From Lachnospiraceae bacterium UBA1251 (GTDB lineage: Bacteria > Bacillota > Clostridia > Lachnospirales > Lachnospiraceae): DNA of 21,156 nt. This document shows, piece after piece, positions 15,536 through 21,156 of the stretch. The position numbers and the translations under genes were made by a program. The stretch covers positions 1-21,156 of the forward strand of contig DBVZ01000016.1 of assembly GCA_002308255.1 (NCBI GenBank). The letters run 5' to 3'. The first letter of the stretch is position 1. Each line of letters starts with the position of its first letter. The notes under the pieces were generated by a model, which saw nothing but the letters and a program-made list of their open reading frames with translations, made no database searches and was not told the DNA's origin.

Positions 15536-16819
15536 GTGCACCAGTTTAAGTCATTTTCAGAAGTTCATTCCTCCTGGAAAGAGAATACCGGAAACGCGCT
15601 TCTTTTTGACCGGGACGGTGTTCTTTCTTCCATGACCTACGATGCTCTCAGTGATGCTGTCGCGCGCCGCGCCGAAACACTTCGTTCCGAAACAGATGAT
15701 TTTGTCCTTGACCCGGTCCGGGCGGATCACACTCCGGAGACGATCATCCGCATTTTTGCCGACGTTATGGCCGGAAGGGATGTTCTTCTTATTGAAGATA
15801 AGATTCCGGCGGATCTCCTTTCTTTTGTGACGGAAGAAGCGAAAAAGCTTCCGGATACCGGAGAGGAAGGGCATCTCTTTTTCTTTACTTCCGGAACGAC
15901 GTCGCGTTCCAGGGTCGTGACACTGACCTCACGATCTCTTACCGCGAGCGCGTGGAGCGGCCAGTGCATGCTGCCCTGCGGCCCCGGCGACACGATCCTT
16001 TCCATCCTTCCGCTTTCCCATGTATTCGGATTTGTCTGCTCCATGCTCTGGGGCCTCGCTTACGGAGCCGCGATCGCTCTCGGCCGGGGCGTCCGGACCA
16101 TCATGGAGGACTGTCTGTATTTTGATCCTACGATCCTTCCGGCTGTTCCCACGATCGTGGAAGCCCTTCATCGTTTCCGTCTCTTCAATCCTTCTTTGAA
16201 GACCGTTCTGATCGGCGCCGCTCCCTGTTCAGAGGAACTCACGAAAGCTCTCCAAAAAGACGGGAAGAAAGTGTATCTCGGATACGGGCTTACGGAAACT
16301 TCCAGCGGGATCGCAATCACGCAGGATCAGTACGACCCGTACGGCCTCTTTCCCTGTCCCGGTGCCGATATCCGGATCGAAGAAGAAGGAGAGGTCTCCG
16401 TGGCGACTCCCTGCATGATGGAAGGCTATCTCGGGGAGCCGGACGTTCTGAGGAACGGACGTTTTTATACTGGCGATCTCGGCCATTTCGACAGCAAAGG
16501 AAGACTCCGTCTGGAAGGCCGAAAAAAAGACATCCTGGTCCTTTCGGACGGAACAAAAGTATTCTGTCCCGAGTATGAATCCGAACTGGCAGGCGTGATC
16601 GGCACAAAAGAACTTGCCGTCGCACAGAAAGCCGGCCGGCCGGTACTCGTCATTTCCGGAGAGGTCGACCGCGGTTATGTACAGGATGTCGTGGATCACT
16701 TCAACCAGCTCCGGCAGCGCTCCCGTCAGCTGACACAGGTCATCTATGTCAGCGAACCTCTTCCGAGAACTGCGATCGGGAAACTGAAGAGATGGGAACT
16801 CCAGCAGATGATCCAGTAA
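15536..16819 (+). CDS. Compact ANL-superfamily acyl-AMP ligase / acyl-ACP synthetase
   Basis: The protein has 427 residues starting at GTG, with AGGAGG 6 bases upstream (15524-15529). Adenylation motifs are in order: P-loop TSGTTSRSR (118-126), GYGLTET (249-255), YTGDLG (311-316), hinge GRKKDILVL (from 328) and the C-terminal catalytic K416 in PRTAIGKLKR. The P-loop departs from the usual TSGTTGxPK, with Gly to Ser and Lys to Arg. The protein is about 80-100 residues shorter than typical acyl-CoA ligases, and the shortening lies before the P-loop. It would activate a carboxylic acid as acyl-AMP and load it on a carrier. The ACP and thioesterase genes directly downstream make the ACP the likely acceptor. 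A fatty acid substrate is inferred from the divergent isomerase. Confidence 0.85.
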   Translation: MHQFKSFSEVHSSWKENTGNALLFDRDGVLSSMTYDALSDAVARRAETLRSETDDFVLDPVRADHTPETIIRIFADVMAGRDVLLIEDKIPADLLSFVTEEAKKLPDTGEEGHLFFFTSGTTSRSRVVTLTSRSLTASAWSGQCMLPCGPGDTILSILPLSHVFGFVCSMLWGLAYGAAIALGRGVRTIMEDCLYFDPTILPAVPTIVEALHRFRLFNPSLKTVLIGAAPCSEELTKALQKDGKKVYLGYGLTETSSGIAITQDQYDPYGLFPCPGADIRIEEEGEVSVATPCMMEGYLGEPDVLRNGRFYTGDLGHFDSKGRLRLEGRKKDILVLSDGTKVFCPEYESELAGVIGTKELAVAQKAGRPVLVISGEVDRGYVQDVVDHFNQLRQRSRQLTQVIYVSEPLPRTAIGKLKRWELQQMIQ

Positions 16820-16890
16820 AGAAACTTTGTACTGCCGGCAATCATTTGAGTGATGCCGACCAAATTCTATTTTTTAAGAGAGGATCTGTC

Positions 16891-17151
16891 ATGGCTAGAC
16901 CCGCAAGAGAAGAAATTGTAGCAAAAATTATTAAAATGATCCACGATTTTGTCCCGGAACTCGAGAACGCCGATCTGACGGAAGAATCCAGGATCAATAC
17001 CGATGCCGCCATGGATTCGATGAGCCTTATTCTTGTCATTACAAAGATCGAATCCGCTTTTGATATCCGGATCCCTCACAAAGAGTGGGATTCCATCATG
17101 ACTCTCGGCCAGCTGGCTGATGCCGTAGAGCGTCATCTTCCGAAAGAATGA
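16891..17151 (+). CDS. Acyl carrier protein, dedicated type
   Basis: The protein has 86 residues (MARPAREEIVAKIIKMIHDF...). The start at 16891 has AGAGAGG about 8 bases upstream. An in-frame start further upstream would overlap the ligase gene and lacks support. The phosphopantetheine attachment site is the Ser in A-M-D-S-M-S-L (Ser43), in the correct place before helix II; housekeeping FAS ACPs have D-S-L. Helix II reads LILVITKIESAFDI. It differs enough from AcpP to look like a specialised carrier, in the style of DltC or secondary-metabolite ACPs. It sits 71 bases after the ligase and overlaps the thioesterase start (ATGA), so all three are likely one operon. It needs a phosphopantetheinyl transferase encoded elsewhere. 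Confidence 0.85.
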   Translation: MARPAREEIVAKIIKMIHDFVPELENADLTEESRINTDAAMDSMSLILVITKIESAFDIRIPHKEWDSIMTLGQLADAVERHLPKE

Positions 17152-17936
17152 AAGGCAGCCCGATGACATCGGATATCTATGAAAAGAAGCTCCGTATTCG
17201 GAGCGAGCATGTGAACCGCAGCCGCATTCTCCGTACATCCTCTCTTTTCCGTCTGCTGCAGGAGACGTCGATCGCCCATACGACGGAGCTCGGATTCGGA
17301 CGCGATAAAACTCTCGACCGGGGCCTGCTGTGGATCATCTCGAGGCAGGTCCTGCAGATCTCCCGGATGCCCCGTTACGACGACGACATCCTGATCCGTT
17401 CCTGGCCCGGAGACATGCTTCATGTTTTCTTTCCGCGTTTCTATGAAATATGGACCGGCGGGGAATGTGCGGTCCGCGGCGAAGCGCTCTGGCTCCTTAT
17501 GGATGAACAGTCCCGCACAATGGTCTTTCCCAACGAATACGGGATCCTGATCCCCGGCATACCGGACGGCCTTCCGTCCGGCATTACGTCTGCCATCCGT
17601 GCTCCGGAAGACGCGGCGCCGGTATTCTCCGAAGTACTGAAGCCCCGTTTTTCCCAGACGGATATCAACGGCCACATCAACAATGCCAATTATTTCGATA
17701 TCATCGACGATCTTCTTCCGGAAGAGATCCCTTCTGCCTGCTTCCCCGTCCGGATCGAAGCGGAGTATCTGACAGAGATCCGTCCGGATAACACCGTTAC
17801 GGTCAGAGGCTTTCGAAATCCGGCAGGCATCTGGTATATTGACGGGATCGCCGGAGAAGATGTCCGTTCTGCCCCGGTTCCCGCCGCCAGGCCTCTTTTC
17901 CGCATACGGGAGACATTTGCTTCTATTAATAAATAG
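17148..17936 (+). CDS. Acyl-ACP thioesterase (FatA/FatB-like double hotdog)
   Basis: The protein has 262 residues, within the bacterial family range. Two hotdog domains: N-terminal EKKLRIRSEHVNRSRILRTSSLFRLLQE with W62 and MPRYDDDILIRSWP, and C-terminal RFSQTDINGHINNANYFDI carrying the catalytic D172-x-N174-x-H176-x-N178-N179 motif. It releases free fatty acid from acyl-ACP in the cytoplasm. The ATG at 17148 overlaps the ACP stop codon. A second in-frame ATG at 17163 has AAAGG 7 bases upstream and may be the true start. Adjacent to a dedicated ACP and ligase, it probably unloads the modified chain rather than serving bulk fatty acid synthesis. A hairpin spans its stop codon. Confidence 0.88.
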   Translation: MKGSPMTSDIYEKKLRIRSEHVNRSRILRTSSLFRLLQETSIAHTTELGFGRDKTLDRGLLWIISRQVLQISRMPRYDDDILIRSWPGDMLHVFFPRFYEIWTGGECAVRGEALWLLMDEQSRTMVFPNEYGILIPGIPDGLPSGITSAIRAPEDAAPVFSEVLKPRFSQTDINGHINNANYFDIIDDLLPEEIPSACFPVRIEAEYLTEIRPDNTVTVRGFRNPAGIWYIDGIAGEDVRSAPVPAARPLFRIRETFASINK

Positions 17937-17945
17937 AATGTCTCC
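17909..17945 (+). terminator. Hairpin at the thioesterase stop codon, possible terminator
   Basis: Perfect 9-bp arms GGAGACATT (17909-17917) and AATGTCTCC (17937-17945), with an inner CTATT/AATAG pairing. A T6 run follows only 17 bases later (17963-17968), so termination would be imperfect and some read-through to the TPR gene is possible. Confidence 0.45.
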
Positions 17946-17985
17946 GCTCCTCCTCTGTTCTGTTTTTTAATAAAAAGGAAATACT

Positions 17986-18822
17986 ATGGAACCGTTAAAA
18001 AAAGAAGACTACGCAGAGCCGCGGTGCCTCCTGTGCGGGGAATCATACGGCGCGGAGCCGGCTGTTCTCAGCATTCCGCAGAAAAGAATCCTGGAAAAGA
18101 TGAATGATTACATGAGCCGGCGGGACTACGCCGGCGCGGAACGTCATCTTCTTTACTGGCTTGAGGAGGCGCGCCTTTGTCATGACAGACGAGGGGAGCT
18201 TCTTGTCAGGAACGAACTGATCGGCCATTACCGCAAGACCGGGGAGCGGGACCACGCGTTTGAACAGATCGATCAGGCGCTGCAGCTGATTCGTGACATG
18301 GATTACGAGGGATCGATCAGCTCCGGGACGACATACACAAACGCTGCAACCGCATGCAATGCTTTCGGGGAAAATGAGAGAGCGCTGCAGCTGTTCGAAA
18401 AAGCCCGTGCGGTATATGAGGCCTCCCAGAATACCGGGAAAGAACTTCTTGGCGGCCTTTATAACAATATGGCACTGACTTACGTCTCCCTGCGGCGTTT
18501 TCCGGAGGCTTACGAACTCTATGACAGGGCCATGGCTCTCATGGAACAGGTTCCGAACGGTGTTCTGGAGATGGCGATCACCTGTCTCAATATCGCGAAT
18601 GCAGTTGAAGATGAATCAGGTCTCGAAGCAGGGGAAACAAAGATCTCGGAACTGCTCGACCGGGCGGAAGAACTGCTCGACACGCCTTCGGTTCCTCGTG
18701 ACGGGTATTATGCGTTTGTTCTGGAAAAATGTGCGCCGACATTTTCTTATTACGGGTATTTTCTTGCCGCGGAGCGTTTTACTGAGACCGCGGAGAAAAT
18801 CTACAGAGGGGAGAGCATATGA
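17986..18822 (+). CDS. Tetratricopeptide repeat protein
   Basis: The protein has 278 residues. After a short N-terminus with a CxxC pair (C14, C17 in PRCLLCGESYG) come about five TPR-like helical pairs between 38 and 272. Examples are YAGAERHLLYWLEEAR, DHAFEQIDQALQL, NERALQLFEKARAVYEAS and FPEAYELYDRAMALME, showing the TPR pattern of small residues at positions 8 and 20. It is soluble, probably a scaffold or partner protein. AAGGA lies upstream of the ATG. Its stop codon overlaps the ATG of the DUF4037 gene, so the two are translationally coupled and likely work together. The function is unknown. Whether it is part of the upstream ligase operon depends on the leaky hairpin before it. Confidence 0.8.
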   Translation: MEPLKKEDYAEPRCLLCGESYGAEPAVLSIPQKRILEKMNDYMSRRDYAGAERHLLYWLEEARLCHDRRGELLVRNELIGHYRKTGERDHAFEQIDQALQLIRDMDYEGSISSGTTYTNAATACNAFGENERALQLFEKARAVYEASQNTGKELLGGLYNNMALTYVSLRRFPEAYELYDRAMALMEQVPNGVLEMAITCLNIANAVEDESGLEAGETKISELLDRAEELLDTPSVPRDGYYAFVLEKCAPTFSYYGYFLAAERFTETAEKIYRGESI

Positions 18823-19766
18823 ACGGTCTTCAGCTGGCGAAGGATTATTTTGAGCAGTTCGGCATGCCGATGCTGAAAGAACAGTTTCCGGAACAGCTTT
18901 CTTTTCTGGCTGCAGGAATGTGCGGCAGCGGCTCCCAGTGCCTCGGTTATGACGATGAGGTCTCTGAGGATCACGACTTCGGTCCCGGCTTCCTCCTGTT
19001 TCTTCCCGGAGAAGAGATCGTGGACCGTCGGACCGCTTTTCTCATGGAACGCGCTTACAGCCGGCTTCCGAAAGAGTTCCGCGGATACCGGACGGGTCTG
19101 CTCTCTCCTGTCGGCGGGCCCCGCTGCGGCGTGATCCGGATTCCTGATTTTATAAAGGAAAAAACCGGTACGGAGGACGGAATCCTGACGCTTCGCGACT
19201 GGCTCACCGTGCCGGAGCAATCACTTCTTGAGGCTGTCAACGGAGAGATCTATTTCGATAACTACGGAGCCGTCACCCGTCTCAGGGAGCAGCTCTCTTA
19301 TTACCCTGAGGATATCCGCCGTAAAAAACTTGCCGGCCACCTGCTCCTTATGGCACAGTCGGGGCAGTACAACTACAGACGCTGTCTTCTTCACGGAGAG
19401 ACCGGCGCGGCTCAGCTCGCCGTGCATGAATTCGTACAGTCGGCGATGCACGTCATTTTTCTGCTGAACCGCAGATACCGGCCCTTTTATAAATGGTCGT
19501 TCCGCGCCCTGCGTTCTCTCCCGCTGCTTTCACTGGAAGATGTCCTTTTTGAATATCTCCTCACCTCCGACAACGGAGAAAACGCGGAAGAAAAATATAA
19601 TGTGATGGAAGGGATCGCTTCGGATATCATCGACGTCCTCACGGACCAGGCCCTGACGAAAGCGATTTGCGGAGATCTCGAAAAACATGCCTATTCCGTC
19701 AACGACGGCATTTCGGACGCCTCTTTGCGCAATATGCATATCCTGGCAGGGATCGGACCGGGCTGA
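18819..19766 (+). CDS. DUF4037 protein with nucleotidyltransferase-like N-terminus
   Basis: The protein has 315 residues. The N-terminal part carries GSGSQCLGYDDEVSEDHDFG (36-55), resembling the nucleotidyltransferase-fold pattern Gly-Ser followed by Asp-x-Asp (D51, D53). The remainder is mainly helical with GHLLLMAQSGQYNYRR and a C-terminal region typical of DUF4037. I recognise the family but no defined reaction. The ATG overlaps the TPR stop codon (ATGA) and no separate strong ribosome site is present, so translation probably depends on the upstream gene. By analogy with other NTase-fold proteins it may modify a small molecule, nucleic acid or protein; this is a guess. Confidence 0.75.
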   Translation: MNGLQLAKDYFEQFGMPMLKEQFPEQLSFLAAGMCGSGSQCLGYDDEVSEDHDFGPGFLLFLPGEEIVDRRTAFLMERAYSRLPKEFRGYRTGLLSPVGGPRCGVIRIPDFIKEKTGTEDGILTLRDWLTVPEQSLLEAVNGEIYFDNYGAVTRLREQLSYYPEDIRRKKLAGHLLLMAQSGQYNYRRCLLHGETGAAQLAVHEFVQSAMHVIFLLNRRYRPFYKWSFRALRSLPLLSLEDVLFEYLLTSDNGENAEEKYNVMEGIASDIIDVLTDQALTKAICGDLEKHAYSVNDGISDASLRNMHILAGIGPG

Positions 19767-19805
19767 TGCTTCGTGCTTCCTCGGCGAAGCGGTCTGTAAT
19801 TCCTG

Positions 19806-19834
19806 TTGACACCGTTCCAGTTCTGTCATAACCT
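19806..19834 (+). promoter_or_regulatory. Candidate promoter of nrdG
   Basis: A consensus -35 TTGACA (19806-19811) is followed after 17 bases by a weak -10 TAACCT (19829-19834). Transcription would start near 19841, almost at the GGAGG ribosome site (19840-19844), leaving essentially no leader. Support is therefore modest; read-through from the DUF4037 gene is an alternative. Confidence 0.3.
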
Positions 19835-19852
19835 GAAACGGAGGAATCTGTT

Positions 19853-20545
19853 ATGAAAATACACGGTCTGCAGAAAATGACGCTTCTCGATTACCCGGGA
19901 CATGTCGCCTGTACTGTTTTTCTGGGCGGCTGCGACTTCCGCTGCCCGTTCTGCCACAATTATGAGCTGGCCGTCGGAAAAGCGCCTTCCGTCATGGAGG
20001 AGGAGGAATTCTTCTCCTTTCTTGCTTCCCGGAAAGGACTCCTGGACGGCGTTGCCCTGACAGGAGGAGAGCCGTGCATGAGACCGGAACTGCCCTCTTT
20101 CATGAGGAAGATCCGCGAGATGGGATATGCCGTCAAGCTGGATACGAACGGCGCTCATCCGAAGCTTCTGCGAAAGATCCTTGCGGAAGGTCTCGCCGAC
20201 TACATCGCGATGGATGTCAAGAACAGTCCCTCCAAATATGCCGTGACCTGCGGCATGCGCGAGATGGATCTTGCACCGGTCAGGGAGAGTGTCGATCTGC
20301 TCCTCTCCTCCGGGATCCCGTATGAATTCCGGACCACCGTCGTAGCGGAGCTGCATGATGCGAATGATTTTCATGAGATCGGCAGATGGATCCGGGGCGC
20401 CGGGCAGTATTTTCTGCAGCCCTTCACGGACCGGGAGCAGGTCCCGTTCGACGGACTTCATGCGCCGGACAATGAACAGCTTTCTGTCTTTAAGCAGATC
20501 GCCGAACAATATGTGAACTTTGTAAAGATCCGCGGAACCGACTGA
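19853..20545 (+). CDS. nrdG: Anaerobic ribonucleoside-triphosphate reductase activating protein (radical SAM)
   Basis: The protein has 230 residues, the length of the NrdG2/NrdG-like group. The radical SAM cluster motif C27-x3-C31-x2-C34 (GGCDFRCPFCHN) and the SAM-binding GGEP (71-74) are clear, as is the N-terminal LQKMTLLDYPGHVACTVFL of this subfamily. It uses a 4Fe-4S cluster and S-adenosylmethionine to make the glycyl radical on NrdD, in strict anaerobiosis. GGAGG lies 8 bases before the ATG. Its partner gene nrdD follows after a 210-base regulated leader, so the two may be transcribed separately. Confidence 0.9.
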   Translation: MKIHGLQKMTLLDYPGHVACTVFLGGCDFRCPFCHNYELAVGKAPSVMEEEEFFSFLASRKGLLDGVALTGGEPCMRPELPSFMRKIREMGYAVKLDTNGAHPKLLRKILAEGLADYIAMDVKNSPSKYAVTCGMREMDLAPVRESVDLLLSSGIPYEFRTTVVAELHDANDFHEIGRWIRGAGQYFLQPFTDREQVPFDGLHAPDNEQLSVFKQIAEQYVNFVKIRGTD

Positions 20546-20624
20546 ATCCCTGTTTTTAAAGGCATTCTCCGAGATTCTTCCGCAGCCGTCATACTGCGCT
20601 TTGTAAAAATAAGGCGCCCCAAAA

Positions 20625-20670
20625 GCACTATATCTAGTTATTTCGCTGAATCAAACACAATATATTGACA
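20625..20670. promoter_or_regulatory. Pair of NrdR boxes upstream of nrdD
   Basis: Two imperfect palindromes resemble the NrdR consensus: box 1 with core ACTATATCTAGT (20627-20638) and box 2 ACACAATATATTGACA (20655-20670). They are offset by exactly 30 bases, close to three helical turns, as is usual for NrdR pairs (31-32 in E. coli). NrdR represses ribonucleotide reductase genes when dATP/ATP binds its ATP cone. Box 2 overlaps the likely promoter elements of nrdD. Confidence 0.8.
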
Positions 20671-20693
20671 TCATTTCTCCCTCGTGGTAAGGT
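20665..20693 (+). promoter_or_regulatory. Candidate nrdD promoter overlapping NrdR box 2
   Basis: A perfect -35 TTGACA (20665-20670) overlaps the end of NrdR box 2. After 17 bases comes TAAGGT (20688-20693) with an extended TGG. Start would be near 20700. A second possibility uses TATATT inside box 2 (20661-20666) as -10, giving a start near 20673 with a poor -35. Either way, NrdR binding would block polymerase. Confidence 0.5.
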
Positions 20694-20755
20694 TGTTATG
20701 TTCGGTTATTCCGGCATTATTTATCTTTATTATCACCACGGAGGGGGAATTTTTT
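20675..20755 (+). promoter_or_regulatory. Inverted repeat sequestering the nrdD ribosome site, followed by T6
   Basis: TTCTCCCTC (20675-20683) pairs with GAGGGGGAA (20741-20749), with one G-U. After a single bulged G the stem continues with GTGGT (20684-20688) and ACCAC (20735-20739). The 46-base loop holds a smaller hairpin (ATGTTCGG / CCGGCAT). The 3' arm contains the whole GGAGG site of nrdD, and six T residues (20750-20755) run directly into the ATG. This has the form of a terminator or ribosome-site sequestering element. It can act only if transcription starts at or before about 20674. Confidence 0.4.
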
Positions 20756-21156
20756 ATGTACGAAGTTGTAAAACGTGACGGCAAAGTCGTTGAATTTTCC
20801 ATCGGCAAGATCAGCGCAGCCATCACAAAAGCATTTGATGCGATCGGCAAACAGTATCATCCCAGCATTATCGAACTAATCTCTTTACACGTCACGTCCG
20901 ATTTTGAGAGCAAGATCGTCGACGGCAGGATCACTGTCGAAGAGATTCAGGACAGCGTCGAGAAAGTCCTGTCCGAGTCCGGTTATGCGGATGTCGCAAA
21001 AGCCTACATTCTGTACCGCAGACAGCGCGAGAAGGTCCGCAACGTCAATTCCGCCCTCCTTAACTATAAAGAACTGGTCGACAACTACCTGAAGATCAAC
21101 GACTGGCGCGTAAAAGAGAATTCGACCGTAACCTATTCCGTAGGCGGCCTGATCCT
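20756..21156 (+). CDS. nrdD: Anaerobic ribonucleoside-triphosphate reductase, N-terminal part (runs off right edge)
   Basis: About 133 residues are present. The opening MYEVVKRDGKVVEFSIGKIS is the ATP-cone domain, the allosteric dATP/ATP sensor, spanning about residues 1-90 and including the ESGYADVAKAYILYR helix that closes the domain. The glycyl-radical barrel lies beyond the window. The enzyme reduces ribonucleotides to deoxyribonucleotides under anaerobic conditions and is activated by NrdG, encoded directly upstream. The GGAGG site begins 16 bases before the ATG (11-base gap), with GGGGG closer, so spacing is somewhat long. Expression is probably controlled by NrdR through the two boxes upstream. 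Confidence 0.93.
   Translation, partial: MYEVVKRDGKVVEFSIGKISAAITKAFDAIGKQYHPSIIELISLHVTSDFESKIVDGRITVEEIQDSVEKVLSESGYADVAKAYILYRRQREKVRNVNSALLNYKELVDNYLKINDWRVKENSTVTYSVGGLI

Noticed and set aside
19756..19794. Hairpin GCTTCG/CGAAGC (plus outer GACC/GGTC) after the DUF4037 gene as a terminator.
   Set aside because: No T run follows and the stem is interrupted by an 8-base one-sided loop; I do not call it a terminator.
1..21156. CRISPR arrays, insertion sequences, tRNA or rRNA genes, phage genes.
   Set aside because: No regularly spaced repeats, transposase motifs, terminal repeats or RNA-gene signatures were found on either strand by reading.

Overview
The window looks like chromosomal DNA from an anaerobic, moderately high-G+C member of the Bacillota, most likely Lachnospiraceae or a close relative. 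Three things suggest this: strong GGAGG-type ribosome sites, an oxygen-sensitive class III ribonucleotide reductase pair (nrdG, nrdD) under an NrdR-like box pair, and gene families typical of gut and rumen Firmicutes (DUF2974 lipase-like, DUF4037, GPH sugar symporter with GH2/GH36, ThrH). No database search was possible. Family names rest on motifs and on remembered family sequences, and the genus cannot be fixed.

Layout: (A) 1-6945, minus strand: a likely operon starting at a promoter near 7030. It encodes a GH2 glycosidase, a GPH-type sugar:cation symporter, a GH36 alpha-galactosidase, a ThrH phosphatase, an MBL-fold hydrolase and the start of an acetate-kinase-family gene that runs off the left edge. 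Together these would import and cleave galactosides or related oligosaccharides. (B) 7066-11052, minus strand: an LTA-synthase-like membrane sulfatase with a long acidic linker, then D-aminoacyl-tRNA deacylase (dtd), then a DUF2974 alpha/beta hydrolase. (C) 11196-17936, the most interesting block: on the minus strand a close relative of the FAD-dependent polyunsaturated fatty acid isomerase of Propionibacterium acnes, then a CrtI/retinol-saturase-like FAD enzyme overlapping an NAD(P)H:flavin reductase with a plant-type 2Fe-2S domain. On the plus strand, diverging from the same 118-bp intergenic region, are a compact acyl-AMP ligase, a dedicated acyl carrier protein and an acyl-ACP thioesterase. 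(D) 17986-19766: a translationally coupled TPR protein and DUF4037 protein. (E) 19853-21156: nrdG and the 5' part of nrdD, with a structured, NrdR-box-bearing leader.

Working model for block C (inference): polyunsaturated fatty acids are isomerised to conjugated forms by the first flavoprotein. A conjugated C=C bond is then reduced by the CrtI-like enzyme with electrons from the Fe-S flavoprotein. The ligase/ACP/thioesterase set activates, carries and releases the acyl chain. This would be a compact fatty-acid biohydrogenation or acyl-remodelling locus. Interleaved divergent promoters share a 7-bp inverted repeat, and an intrinsic terminator-like hairpin lies between the isomerase and the presumed reductase pair. 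No insertion sequence, CRISPR array, tRNA or rRNA was seen, and no gene-free stretch exceeds about 210 bases.
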